From Alphaproteobacteria bacterium (GTDB taxonomy: Bacteria > Pseudomonadota > Alphaproteobacteria > Rhizobiales > Xanthobacteraceae): a DNA stretch of 64,000 nt. The stretch lies in NCBI GenBank assembly GCA_005884685.1, contig VBAH01000013.1, forward strand, positions 1 to 64,000, given 5' to 3'. The translations under genes were made by a program, and so were the position numbers. A model generated the notes under the pieces. The model was not told the origin of the DNA, did no database searches, and saw only the letters and a list, made by a program, of their open reading frames with translations. Shown here in pieces: positions 26,142-34,877 of this stretch; the first letter of the stretch is position 1, and the number at the start of each line of letters is the position of its first letter.

Positions 26142-27107
26142 ATGAGCGGGATCATCGCCCTGAGCCGCGCCGACCTCGCCGGGCTGATGCAGTTCGGCGA
26201 TTACGTCGAGGCGGTGGCGGACGCCTTCCGCCTGCATACCGAGGGGCGTGCGGTGCTGCCGCCCGCGATGGAAATCCGCGCCGAAGGCGGCGCCTTTCAC
26301 GTCAAGGCGGCGCGCCTTGGCGACTACGTGGCGGTCAAAACCAACTCGAATTTTCCGGACAACCCGCGGCGCGGACTGCCGACGATCCAGGGTGCGATCC
26401 TGCTGTTCGAGGCCGGCGGTGCCTTGCTGGCCGTGGTCGACTCGATCGAGATCACGATCAAGCGTACCGGCGCCGCCACCGCGGTCGCGGCACGCTATCT
26501 TGCCCGCCCCGACTCGCGCGTGGCGACAATCTGCGGCTGCGGCGCGCAGGCGCGGGTGCAGCTCGAGGCGCTGTGCCATGGCCTCGACATCCGGCGCGTG
26601 TTCGCGGTCGACGGCAATCCGTCTGCTGCCGACAAATTCGCCGCCGAAATGACCGCGCTTGGCCTTGACCCGGAGGTGCCCGCCACGTTGCGCGATGCGA
26701 CTCTCCAGAGCGACATCATCGTGACCTGCACTACGGCGCACGTACCCTATCTCGGCGTCGCCGACGTGCGGCCCGGCACGTTCATTGCGGCGATCGGCGC
26801 GGACAATCCGGAGAAAAGCGAGATCGAGCCGGCCCTGATGGCGCAAGCCCGCGTCGTCACCGACGTGCGCGAGCAATGCGCCGTGATGGGCGATCTGCAC
26901 CACGCGCTGCGCGCCCGCACGATGACGCAGGCCGATGTCCACGCCGAACTGGGCGAGCTTGTCGCCGGCCGGCGGCCCGGCCGGGCCGCCGCGGACGACA
27001 TCATGATCTTCGACGGCTGCGGGCTCGGCATCCAGGACGCGGCTGCGGCCGGCCGGGCTTACGAGCGCGCGCGCGAGCGCGGCGTCGGTGTGCGGATTGG
27101 ATTGTGA
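26142..27107 (+). CDS. ornithine cyclodeaminase / mu-crystallin family protein
   Basis: 321-residue Rossmann-fold protein. Substrate Lys66 (VAVKTNSNFPDN), the NAD(H) site (VATICGCGAQARVQLEAL, about 127-144) and the C-terminal DIMIFDGCGLGIQD segment are characteristic of the OCD/ketimine reductase/alanine dehydrogenase family. Members deaminate ornithine, reduce ketimines or make N-substituted amino acids, so the substrate cannot be named. Same strand as the superoxide dismutase gene, which begins 35 nt later. Confidence 0.85.
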   Translation: MSGIIALSRADLAGLMQFGDYVEAVADAFRLHTEGRAVLPPAMEIRAEGGAFHVKAARLGDYVAVKTNSNFPDNPRRGLPTIQGAILLFEAGGALLAVVDSIEITIKRTGAATAVAARYLARPDSRVATICGCGAQARVQLEALCHGLDIRRVFAVDGNPSAADKFAAEMTALGLDPEVPATLRDATLQSDIIVTCTTAHVPYLGVADVRPGTFIAAIGADNPEKSEIEPALMAQARVVTDVREQCAVMGDLHHALRARTMTQADVHAELGELVAGRRPGRAAADDIMIFDGCGLGIQDAAAAGRAYERARERGVGVRIGL

Positions 27108-27142
27108 CCGAGGGGGGCTGCCCCAGACAGTGGAGGATGTTC

Positions 27143-27751
27143 ATGAGTTATCAAATCAAACCACTTTCCTGTGATCCCGCGCGCATCAACGGCATGTCCG
27201 AGCGGTTGATCGTCAGCCATTACGAGAACAACTATGCCGGGGCGGTGAAGCGGCTGAACCTGATCGAGGAAAAGCTCGCCGAACTCGACTACGCGCAGGC
27301 CGCCGGCTTCCTGCTCAACGGCCTGAAGCGGGAACAACTGATCGCAATGAACTCGATGATCCTGCATGAGTTGTTCTTTGACGGGCTGGGCGACCCGAGC
27401 GAACCGGGTCCGGCCCTGCGCGAGGCGATGGCGCGTGATTTCGGCTCGTACCAGCGGTGGCGATCGGAGTTCGTCGCGATGGGCAAGGCGCTCGGCGGCG
27501 GATCGGGGTGGGTCTTGCTCGCCTGGTCGCCGCGCGACGGCAAACTGGTCAATCAATGGGCCTCCGACCACTGCCATACACTCGCCGGCGGCACCCCCAT
27601 TCTTGCGCTCGATATGTACGAGCATTCCTATCACATCGACTTCGGCGCCAAGGCGGCGAGTTATGTCGATATCTTCATGGACGCTGTTCGCTGGGACAGC
27701 GCGGAGCGGATTTTCGGTAGCTTGACACAAGTTCGGGGGCGGGAGGCGTGA
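27143..27751 (+). CDS. sodB: superoxide dismutase, Fe/Mn family
   Basis: 202 residues. Metal ligands His26 (VSHYENNYAGAVKRLN), His75 (SMILHELFFDGL), Asp157 and His161 (ALDMYEHSYHID). The segment around His75 differs from the usual NNAAQxWNHxFYW of SodA/SodB, so this belongs to a divergent cytoplasmic branch. ATG 27143 is chosen for its six-base distance from TGGAGG; ATG 27137 abuts it. Converts superoxide to peroxide, useful next to oxygenase and formate-oxidising systems. Confidence 0.88.
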   Translation: MSYQIKPLSCDPARINGMSERLIVSHYENNYAGAVKRLNLIEEKLAELDYAQAAGFLLNGLKREQLIAMNSMILHELFFDGLGDPSEPGPALREAMARDFGSYQRWRSEFVAMGKALGGGSGWVLLAWSPRDGKLVNQWASDHCHTLAGGTPILALDMYEHSYHIDFGAKAASYVDIFMDAVRWDSAERIFGSLTQVRGREA

Positions 27752-27783
27752 CCTCGGGCGCGAGCCCGTCAAAGGAGCGAGCC

Positions 27784-28671
27784 ATGCGTGCAATGATTCC
27801 GGTTCTGGTGGGTACCGCCCTCCTCGCGGCGGCACCCGCCGCCGCCCAGGAGATCGACTGGGCAAAAGTCGATGCGGCGTTCGGGCGCAAAGCCGCGGTG
27901 AACGGCTACGTCCATCGCTACGGCTTCCCGCGCAGCGACCTGAAAGTGACGCTCGACGGCGTCGACATCAAACCCGCGCTGGCGCTCGGCGGCTGGGTCG
28001 CGCTGAAGCCCGCGCATGGCGGCGCCATGGTGATGGGCGACCTCGTGCTGCTGGAAAGCGAAATCAATCCGGTGATGAGCGCGCTGATCCAGAACGGTCT
28101 CGAGATCACCGCCATCCACAATCATGTGCTGCGCGCCAATCCGGCAACATTCTACATGCATGTCGGCGGGCACGGCGACCCGGCAAAACTCGCAACCACC
28201 ATCGTGCAGGCGCTGCAGTCGAGCAAAACCCCGCTGACCCCACCGGCGGCGCCGGCAGCGCAGCCGGCGATCGATCTCGACACCGCGCAGCTCGATCAGA
28301 TCATCGGTGTCAAGGGACAGGCCAATGGCGGCGTCTATCAGTTCGGCGTGCCGCGCCGCGATCCCGTCACCGAGCACGGCGTGCAGCTCGCGCCGCCCGG
28401 CCCGATCGGCGTCGCGACCGCCATCAACTTCCAGCCGACCGGCGGCGGCAAGGCCGCCATCACGGGCGACTTCGTGCTGGCCGGCGAGGAGGTCAACCCG
28501 GTGATCAGGGAGCTGCGGCAAAGCGGCATCGAGGTGACGGCGATCCATAGTCACATGCTGACCGAGCAGCCGCGGCTGATCTTCATGCACTTCTGGGCGA
28601 ACGACGACGCGGTCAAGCTCGCGAAGGGGCTGCGCGCGGCGCTCGACAAGACGGCGTCGGGGAAGAGCTGA
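27784..28671 (+). CDS. exported DUF1259 protein with two repeated halves
   Basis: 295 residues. Signal peptide 1-22 (ends APAAAQ). Two homologous halves: GDLVLLESEINPVMSALIQN...EITAIHNHVL and GDFVLAGEEVNPVIRELRQS...EVTAIHSHML. Each ends in a His-x-His followed by a FYMH/FMHFW strand, which could bind metal or a small ligand. DUF1259 (LppY/LpqO-like) proteins have no established function. SD AAGGAG precedes ATG 27784. Likely co-transcribed with the small Cys-rich gene 13 nt downstream. Confidence 0.82.
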   Translation: MRAMIPVLVGTALLAAAPAAAQEIDWAKVDAAFGRKAAVNGYVHRYGFPRSDLKVTLDGVDIKPALALGGWVALKPAHGGAMVMGDLVLLESEINPVMSALIQNGLEITAIHNHVLRANPATFYMHVGGHGDPAKLATTIVQALQSSKTPLTPPAAPAAQPAIDLDTAQLDQIIGVKGQANGGVYQFGVPRRDPVTEHGVQLAPPGPIGVATAINFQPTGGGKAAITGDFVLAGEEVNPVIRELRQSGIEVTAIHSHMLTEQPRLIFMHFWANDDAVKLAKGLRAALDKTASGKS

Positions 28672-28684
28672 ACTGGGGGGACTG

Positions 28685-28870
28685 ATGAAAACTTTACTCT
28701 GCGTGATCGCGTTGCTCGGCTTTGGGTGTGCGGCGGGTACTGTATCCGCCGCACCGGCCGATAGTTGCAGGCTTTGTCGCGAGAGCTACGGGGCCTGTAT
28801 CAAGAATCACACGAAGGATGCGTGCCGGAACGAGCTGAACATATGCATCAAGCATTGCCGGCGGCCGTGA
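28685..28870 (+). CDS. small exported cysteine-rich peptide, 61 aa
   Basis: A signal peptide (1-23, ends VSAA) and a 38-residue mature part with six cysteines (28, 31, 38, 47, 54, 58) in the pattern CX2CX6CX8CX6CX3C and a basic end (HCRRP). The spacing suggests three disulfides or a small metal site. SD GGGGGG lies upstream. No family recognised. It lies between the DUF1259 gene and the beta-propeller gene on the same strand. Confidence 0.7.
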   Translation: MKTLLCVIALLGFGCAAGTVSAAPADSCRLCRESYGACIKNHTKDACRNELNICIKHCRRP

Positions 28871-28911
28871 TGATGAACACAGTGCTGCCGGACACTCGGC
28901 CGGAGAGGCTG

Positions 28912-29904
28912 ATGGCAAACCTGCTGGTCACGATACTCGGCGCGGCCTGCGCGATGGCTACACCGTCGGCCGCCGTGGCGGGGGAGGCAGGTCCGCTTCA
29001 GCTGCAAGCGAAAATTCCGCTCGGCAACGTGAAAGGCCGCATCGACCACATGGCGGTCGATCTCGCGCGCCAACGGCTGTTCGTCGCCGAACTCGGCAAC
29101 GACAGCCTCGGCGTGGTCGATCTCGATGCGCGCAAGCTGGCGCGGCGGATCGCCGGACTGAAGGAGCCGCAGGGCGTGGGTTACGTGGCGGCGACCGATA
29201 CGGTCTATGTGGCGAACGCCGGTGATGGCTCGGTGCGCCTGTTTCGCGGCGAGGCGCTCGAGCCGGCGGGACTGATCGATCTCGAGAGCGACGCCGACAA
29301 TGTCCGGGTCGATGCCGAAAAGAGGCAGGTCCTGGTCGGCTACGGCAACGGTGCCATCGCGGTGATCGATCCGTCGAACAACGCGAAGATCGCGGATATT
29401 CGGCTGAAAGCGCACCCGGAAAGTTTCCAGCTCAGCGCGGGCGGAGAAATCTTCGTCAATCTGCCGGGCGTGCATGCCATCGGCGTCGCGGACCGCGCAG
29501 CGGGTCAAGAGAAAGCAAGCTGGCCGACGCGAAACCTCGGGGGCAATTATCCGATGGCGCTGGACGATACCGCCAAGAACGTCCTTGTGGCGTTCCGCGA
29601 TCCGCCGCGGCTTGTGGTGTTCGCGATGGCGGATGGTGCGCGTGTCGCCGAGCGCGACACGTGCGGGGATTCGGACGACGTGTTTCTCGACGGCAAGCGC
29701 AAGCGCGTCTATGTGGCTTGCGGCGCCGGGTTCATCGATGTGTTCGACGCGCAAGGCGGTGCGTACCGGCGCGTCGCGCGCATCCCGACCGTCTCCGGCG
29801 CGCGTACCGCGCTGTTCATTCCGGCGCTCGATCTGCTCGCGCTCGCTGTTCGTGCGTCGGGCAAGGAGCCAGCCGCAATCTGGCTCTACCGCCCGGCACC
29901 ATAA
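28912..29904 (+). CDS. exported YncE-like beta-propeller protein
   Basis: 330 residues with signal peptide (MANLLVTILGAACAMATPSAAVAG) and repeated YVTN/NHL-like blades: DHMAVDLARQRLFVAELGND, GVGYVAATDTVYVANAGDGS, VRVDAEKRQVLVGYGNGAIA, DDVFLDGKRKRVYVACGAGF. ATG 28912 has GGAGAGG upstream; an earlier ATG at 28870 would overlap the preceding stop (TGATG) and give an unusual N-terminus. Such propellers bind DNA, proteins or small ligands; function unknown. The MFS gene follows 25 nt later. Confidence 0.8.
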   Translation: MANLLVTILGAACAMATPSAAVAGEAGPLQLQAKIPLGNVKGRIDHMAVDLARQRLFVAELGNDSLGVVDLDARKLARRIAGLKEPQGVGYVAATDTVYVANAGDGSVRLFRGEALEPAGLIDLESDADNVRVDAEKRQVLVGYGNGAIAVIDPSNNAKIADIRLKAHPESFQLSAGGEIFVNLPGVHAIGVADRAAGQEKASWPTRNLGGNYPMALDDTAKNVLVAFRDPPRLVVFAMADGARVAERDTCGDSDDVFLDGKRKRVYVACGAGFIDVFDAQGGAYRRVARIPTVSGARTALFIPALDLLALAVRASGKEPAAIWLYRPAP

Positions 29905-29929
29905 GTTCTCTCTCGGGGCACTGATCCGC

Positions 29930-31156
29930 ATGATCACCTCTTCCAGCATTGCTTTGCTTTACGCCGCGCGCGCGCTGCGCGGCTTCGGCGACGGCTTCGC
30001 GATCATCCTGCTGCCGGTCTACCTCTCGGCGCTCGGCTACGGGCCGGCGGAAATCGGCATCGTGGCGACCGCGGCGCTGCTCGGCTCCGCGGCGACGACG
30101 CTTGGAGTCGGCGTGCTGGCGCGGCGCTATCCGTTGCGCAACCTGCTGCTGCTCGGCGCGATGCTGATGGCGGCGACCGGCGTCGCGCTGCCCGCGTTCG
30201 AGCTGATCGCCGTCATTGCGGTCGTGGCATTCATCGGCACGATCAATCCGTCGAGCGGCGATATCGGCCTGCTCATCCCGCTCGAGCATGCCGCGCTGGC
30301 GCAGGGCGTCAGCGCGGGCAAGCGCACGCAGACCTTCGCGCGCTACAGCCTGATCGGCGCGATGGCAACGGCCGCGGGATCGCTCGCCGCCGCGGCGCCG
30401 CAGTTTCTCGCCGCCAGAGGCATGGACCAGATCGTGGCGATCAAGCTGATGTTCTATGGCTACGCGGCGCTCGGGCTGCTCGCGGCCGTGCTGTACCGCT
30501 TCATTCCGGCGCGCCCGGCTGCGGCTTCGGCCACAAAGCCCGCCGTGCTTGGTCCTTCGCGCGGCATCGTCATCAAGCTCGCCGCGCTGTTCAGCATCGA
30601 TTCCTTCGCGGGCGGATTCGTCGTGCAGTCGCTGCTGGCGCTGTGGCTGTTCGAGCGCTTCGAGCTGTCGCTGGCGCAGGCGAGCGTGTTTTTCTTCTGG
30701 TCGAACCTGCTCTCGGCGTTCTCCTATCCGGTCGCCGCGTGGCTGTCGCGGCGCGTCGGCCTGATCAATACGATGGTGTTCACCCACATCCCGTCGAGCC
30801 TGTGCCTGATCGCGGCGGCGTTCGCGCCGGACCTGATCACCGCGCTGGTGCTTTTGCTGGTGCGCTCCGCGCTGTCGCAGATGGACGTGCCGACGCGCAC
30901 CTCCTACGTGATGTCGGTGGTGACGCCGGAGGAGCAGGCCGCGGCCGCAAGCTTCACGGCGGTGCCGCGCACGCTGGCGTCATCGATCAGCCCGGCGTTC
31001 GCCGGCATGATGCTGGCGGGGCCGTTCATCGGCACGCCGCTCGTGGTCTGCGGTGTGCTGAAGATCGCCTACGATCTCGCGCTCTTGTATTCGTTCCAGC
31101 ACATCAAGCCGCCCGAGGAGATGGACGCCGCGCTGCCGCGTCGCACCAGCGCATAA
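29930..31156 (+). CDS. major facilitator superfamily transporter
   Basis: 408 residues, 11-12 predicted helices, typical MFS N-half (LLYAARALRGFGDGFAIILLPVYL) with the loop between helices 2 and 3 degenerate (LARRYPLRNLL). The C-half shows RSALSQMDVPTRTSYVMSVV. Similar uncharacterised MFS proteins are annotated as drug or sugar efflux; the substrate cannot be inferred. ATG 29930 follows the beta-propeller gene closely, so they may form one unit. Confidence 0.85.
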   Translation: MITSSSIALLYAARALRGFGDGFAIILLPVYLSALGYGPAEIGIVATAALLGSAATTLGVGVLARRYPLRNLLLLGAMLMAATGVALPAFELIAVIAVVAFIGTINPSSGDIGLLIPLEHAALAQGVSAGKRTQTFARYSLIGAMATAAGSLAAAAPQFLAARGMDQIVAIKLMFYGYAALGLLAAVLYRFIPARPAAASATKPAVLGPSRGIVIKLAALFSIDSFAGGFVVQSLLALWLFERFELSLAQASVFFFWSNLLSAFSYPVAAWLSRRVGLINTMVFTHIPSSLCLIAAAFAPDLITALVLLLVRSALSQMDVPTRTSYVMSVVTPEEQAAAASFTAVPRTLASSISPAFAGMMLAGPFIGTPLVVCGVLKIAYDLALLYSFQHIKPPEEMDAALPRRTSA

Positions 31157-31198
31157 ACAACGCGCCGCCCCGCTTGGTTTCCGGGCGATGATCGAGTT

Positions 31199-31260
31199 GC
31201 CCTCTCCCGCCTCACTCGCTGCGCTCGTTCGGCACCCTCTCCCGCAAGCGGGAGAGGGGA
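31199..31260. repeat. palindromic intergenic repeat, class F (copy 4)
   Basis: GCCCTCTCCCGCCTCACTCG followed by CCCTCTCCCGCAAGCGGGAG. It lies between the convergent MFS and GST genes, a natural two-way terminator. Confidence 0.75.
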
Positions 31261-31267
31261 AAAAGAA

Positions 31268-31951
31268 CTACGCCACTTTCGTCGTCATGTGGCGGAACAT
31301 CGCGTTCTTGGCTTCCTCGTCCATCTCGGTCTTGAACTTGTGCTTGTCCTTGAGCGCGACCGCGCGCTGCGCGGCCGGACGGGCGCTGATCTCGTCGACC
31401 ATGCGCTTGAGATTGGGGAATTTCGCCCAGCCGTTTTCGCCCAGAATGTTCGGGATCAGCCGTGCCCAGCCCCAGATGTTCATGTCGACGATCGAGTAGT
31501 CGCCCAGCATGTACTTGTTCTTGGCCAGGCGCTCGTTGATGATGCCGAAGTGGCGCTGCGCCTCGTAGGCATAGCGGTTGATGGCATATTCGTTCTTCTC
31601 CGGCGCGTAGGCGCGGAAGTGCACCGACTGGCCGGAGTAGGGCCCGACGCCGGACGACACGAAGAACATCCAGGAGAGCAACTCGCCGCGCGCCTTGTCG
31701 CTCTTCGCCGGAATGAACTTGCCGGTCTTCTCGCCGAGGTAAAGCAGGATCGCGCTCGAATCGAACACGGTGGCGTCGCCGTCGACGATCGCCGGCACCT
31801 TGGCGTTCGGATTGATCGCCATGAACTCCGGCTTGTGCTGGTCGCCCTTGCGGGTGTCGACCGCGATCGGCTCGTAAGGCAGGCCGGTCTCTTCCAGCAT
31901 CAGCGCGACCTTGGTCGGATTCGGTGCGCCTGAGTAATAGAACTTGAGCAT
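31268..31951 (-). CDS. glutathione S-transferase family protein
   Basis: 227 residues. Thioredoxin-like N-domain (LKFYYSGAPNPTKVALMLEE; Ser/Tyr near 6-7; NPNAKVPAIVDGD cis-Pro; FDSSAILLYL gamma-Glu site) and an all-helical C-domain. It is the last gene of the oxalate/C1 cluster. ATG 31951 follows GGGAG; a TTG one codon earlier is in frame. The role in this cluster is unclear; related bacterial GSTs (YghU/YfcG-like, beta) act as thiol reductases. Confidence 0.87.
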   Translation of the reverse strand: MLKFYYSGAPNPTKVALMLEETGLPYEPIAVDTRKGDQHKPEFMAINPNAKVPAIVDGDATVFDSSAILLYLGEKTGKFIPAKSDKARGELLSWMFFVSSGVGPYSGQSVHFRAYAPEKNEYAINRYAYEAQRHFGIINERLAKNKYMLGDYSIVDMNIWGWARLIPNILGENGWAKFPNLKRMVDEISARPAAQRAVALKDKHKFKTEMDEEAKNAMFRHMTTKVA

Positions 31952-31995
31952 CAAGTTTCTCCCTGGTTGTTGGTCGAAAAGTTTCGTCGTACTCC

Positions 31996-32070
31996 GCTCA
32001 TGCCCGCGAAAGCGGGCATCCAGTTCTTTCTTTTCCTTGGCCCTGGGTCCCCGCTTTCGCGGGGACGAGC
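31996..32070. repeat. palindromic intergenic repeat, class A (copy 1)
   Basis: GCTCATGCCCGCGAAAGCGG ... CCCCGCTTTCGCGGGGACGA plus GC. Two inner hairpins inside outer GCTC/GAGC arms. Between fhs and the GST gene. Confidence 0.9.
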
Positions 32071-32079
32071 GCGCGTATC

Positions 32080-33777
32080 TTAGAACAGCCCCACAATCCT
32101 TCCGTCCGCCGCGACGTCGATCGAATCGGCAGCCGGCACCTTGGGCAGACCCGGCATGGTCATGATCTCACCGCAGATCGCCACCACGAACTCCGCGCCG
32201 GCCGAGAGCCGCACCTCGCGCACCGGAATCGAGAAGTCGGTCGGCGCGCCCTTGAGGTCCGCATTGGTCGAGAACGAGTACTGCGTCTTGGCGATGCACA
32301 CCGGCAGCTTGCCGAAGCCCATCTCTTCCCAGGTCTTGAGCTGGTCCTTCACCGACTTGTCGGCAGTCGCATCGCTGGCGCGATAGATCTCCTTCGCGAT
32401 GGTGCGGATCTTCTCGAACAGCGGCATCTCGTCGGGATAGAGGACCTTGAGCTTGCCGCCGCCCTGGTCGATGGTCTTTACCACGGCGCGCGCCACATCG
32501 GCGGCACCTTCGCCGCCCATCGCCCAGTGATCCGCCATCAGCGCCTCGACGCCGAGCTCCTTGCACTTTTTCTGCACCAGCGCGATCTCGGCATCGGTGT
32601 CGGCCGAGAACCGGTTGATCGAGACGACCGCCGGAAGCCCGAACTTCTTGATGTTCTCGACATGGCGCTGCAGGTTGGCCATGCCGGCTTCGAGCGCCTT
32701 GAGGTTCTCGGACTTGAGGTCCTCCTTCTTCACGCCGCCGTGCATTTTCAGCGCGCGGATCGTCGCCACCAGCACCACGCAGTCGGGCGAGAGCCCGGCC
32801 TTGCGGCACTTGATGTCGAGGAATTTCTCCGCGCCGAGATCGGCGCCAAAGCCGGCCTCGGTCACCACGTAGTCGGCGAGCTTGAGCGCGGTCGTGGTCG
32901 CCACCACCGAGTTGCAGCCATGCGCGATGTTGGCGAAGGGGCCGCCATGGATGAAGGCGGGCGTGCCTTCCAAGGTCTGCACCAGGTTGGGCGCGATCGC
33001 TTCCTTCAGCAGCGCCGCCATCGCGCCGTGCGCCTTGAGGTCGCGCGCGCGGATCGGTTTGCGGTCGCGCGTATAGGCGACGATGATGTTGCCGAGCCGC
33101 TCCTTGAGGTCATCCAGATCGTTGGCGAGGCAGAAGATCGCCATCACCTCCGAGGCGACCGTGATGTCGAAGCCGGCTTCGCGCGGGTAGCCGTTGGCGA
33201 CGCCGCCGAGCGAACAGACGATCTCGCGCAACGCGCGGTCGTTCATGTCCATCACGCGCCGCCACACGACGCGGCGTGAGTCGATGCCGAGCGCATTGCC
33301 CCAGTAGATGTGGTTGTCGACCAGCGCCGAGAGCAGATTGTGCGCCGACGTGATGGCGTGGAAGTCGCCGGTGAAATGGAGGTTGATGTCCTCCATCGGG
33401 ATCACCTGCGCGTAGCCGCCGCCGGCGGCTCCGCCCTTCATGCCGAACGAGGGCCCGAGCGAGGGCTCGCGCAGGCACAGCATGGCCTTCTTGCCGATGT
33501 GATTGAGCGCGTCGGTGAGGCCGACCGTCGTGGTGGTCTTGCCTTCGCCCGCCGGCGTCGGCGAGATCGCCGAGACCAGGATCAGCTTGCCGTTCTTTTT
33601 GCTCTTGAGCGACTTGACGTAGTCCATCGACACCTTGGCCTTGTAGTGGCCATAGGGCTCGAGGTTTTCCGCCGCGATGCCGAGCTTCTCCTTGGCCACA
33701 TCGAGGATGCGGCGCTTCTCGGCGCTCTGCGAGATTTCGATGTCGGATTTCGGTGACTGATGCTGCGAGGCGGGCAT
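32080..33777 (-). CDS. fhs: formate-tetrahydrofolate ligase
   Basis: 565-residue ATP-dependent ligase making 10-formyl-THF from formate. P-loop [11 protein letters not shown] (about 74-84), [20 protein letters not shown] (about 103-122) and [17 protein letters not shown] are diagnostic. Placed after oxc, frc and a formyltransferase-like gene, it would channel oxalate-derived formate into folate C1 metabolism. Length is as in the family. Confidence 0.96.
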   Translation of the reverse strand: MPASQHQSPKSDIEISQSAEKRRILDVAKEKLGIAAENLEPYGHYKAKVSMDYVKSLKSKKNGKLILVSAISPTPAGEGKTTTTVGLTDALNHIGKKAMLCLREPSLGPSFGMKGGAAGGGYAQVIPMEDINLHFTGDFHAITSAHNLLSALVDNHIYWGNALGIDSRRVVWRRVMDMNDRALREIVCSLGGVANGYPREAGFDITVASEVMAIFCLANDLDDLKERLGNIIVAYTRDRKPIRARDLKAHGAMAALLKEAIAPNLVQTLEGTPAFIHGGPFANIAHGCNSVVATTTALKLADYVVTEAGFGADLGAEKFLDIKCRKAGLSPDCVVLVATIRALKMHGGVKKEDLKSENLKALEAGMANLQRHVENIKKFGLPAVVSINRFSADTDAEIALVQKKCKELGVEALMADHWAMGGEGAADVARAVVKTIDQGGGKLKVLYPDEMPLFEKIRTIAKEIYRASDATADKSVKDQLKTWEEMGFGKLPVCIAKTQYSFSTNADLKGAPTDFSIPVREVRLSAGAEFVVAICGEIMTMPGLPKVPAADSIDVAADGRIVGLF

Positions 33778-33831
33778 GGGATGTGATCCGTCAGGGGAGG
33801 GAAGGAGGAGGGGAAATGAAAGAAGGAAACG

Positions 33832-34758
33832 TCAGCCGAACTTGGCGCCCTTCTCGATATTGGCGCCCTTGGCCCATTCGCCGGCGCCGACCTTGGGACC
33901 GTCGGCCTGCACGCGCGTGACCTTGAAGCGGCCGTCGGCGCACACGACCGTGATGCCGTCGGCGTCGACCGCAACGATCTCGCCGAGCTTGCCGGCGATG
34001 CCTTTCGGGTCCTTGGCGGGAAGCGGCTTGGCGTCGAACATCTTGATGGTCTTGCCGTCGAGCGTGGTCCAGGCGCCCGGCGCCGGGTTGCAGCCGCGGA
34101 TCAGCCGGTCGATCTGCTCCCACGGCTTGCCCCAGTCGATCTTCGCGTTGCCGGGGGCGCAGCGGCCTTCGTAGGTCGCCTTGCTCTCGTCCTGCTTGAT
34201 ACGCGGCGCCTTGCCCGCCTTCACCAGGTCGACCGACTCCATCATGGCGTCGACGCCCATCGGGAACAGGCGGTCGAAGTAAACCGTGCCGAGCGTGTCG
34301 GTCTCGGAGATCGGCGTTTTTTTCTGAACGAGAATGTCGCCGGTATCGAGCCCGTTGTCGGGCCAGAAGATCGACAACCCGGTCTCCGTCTCGCCCTTGA
34401 TGATCGGCCAGTTGATCGCGCTCGCGCCCCGATAGGCCGGCAGCAATGAGGGGTGATACTGGATCGAGCCGTGCGTCGGGATGTTGAGGAAGTCCTCCGG
34501 CACGAACAGCGTGACGAACGCCATGACCTGCAGGTCGGGCCTGAGCGCGCGGAATTCCTCCCACACCTCGGGCTTCTTGTAGCTATCCGGCTGATAGACC
34601 GGCAGGCCGGCCGCGAGCGCCGCTTCCATCAGGGGGTCCGGCTTCTGCCCCGGCTTCTGCGGCGCCACATAGACGGCGACGACGTCCTCGCCGCGCTTCA
34701 AGAGCTCCTCGAGCACCGCCTTGCCGAAGGCTTGCTGGCCGTGGACCACGATACGCAT
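33832..34758 (-). CDS. formyltransferase-fold protein, 10-formyl-THF hydrolase-like
   Basis: 308 residues: formyl-transferase N-domain (1-180) and an FMT-C-like domain (about 205-300). The folate/catalytic region reads GSIQYHPSLLPAYRGASAINW, with His102 and Asp138 (GLDTGDILV) kept, but the Asn two residues before the His in methionyl-tRNA formyltransferase is Gln100. This pattern is closer to the hydrolase domain of 10-formyl-THF dehydrogenase than to Fmt. Flanked by fhs and frc, it probably handles formyl-THF (release of formate) or another formyl carrier. Start ATG 34758; the longer frame reads into a repeat. Confidence 0.82.
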   Translation of the reverse strand: MRIVVHGQQAFGKAVLEELLKRGEDVVAVYVAPQKPGQKPDPLMEAALAAGLPVYQPDSYKKPEVWEEFRALRPDLQVMAFVTLFVPEDFLNIPTHGSIQYHPSLLPAYRGASAINWPIIKGETETGLSIFWPDNGLDTGDILVQKKTPISETDTLGTVYFDRLFPMGVDAMMESVDLVKAGKAPRIKQDESKATYEGRCAPGNAKIDWGKPWEQIDRLIRGCNPAPGAWTTLDGKTIKMFDAKPLPAKDPKGIAGKLGEIVAVDADGITVVCADGRFKVTRVQADGPKVGAGEWAKGANIEKGAKFG

Positions 34759-34783
34759 TGGACAGTCTCTCCCCACACTTTGT

Positions 34784-34871
34784 GTCATCGCCGGGCTTGA
34801 CCCGGCGATCTCGCTTAGGGACGTACTATGCCCCAACTAAGCGGGATGGCCGGGACAAGCCCGGCCATGAC
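34784..34871. repeat. palindromic intergenic repeat, class D (copy 1)
   Basis: GTCATCGCCGGGCTTGACCC ... GGGACAAGCCCGGCCATGAC with an inner CGCTTAG/CTAAGCG pair. Between frc and the formyltransferase-like gene. Confidence 0.88.
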
Positions 34872-34877
34872 GAAAAA

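Noticed and set aside
33832-34758. Housekeeping methionyl-tRNA formyltransferase (fmt)
   Set aside because: Not next to def, the key Asn is replaced by Gln, and the gene lies in an oxalate/C1 cluster.
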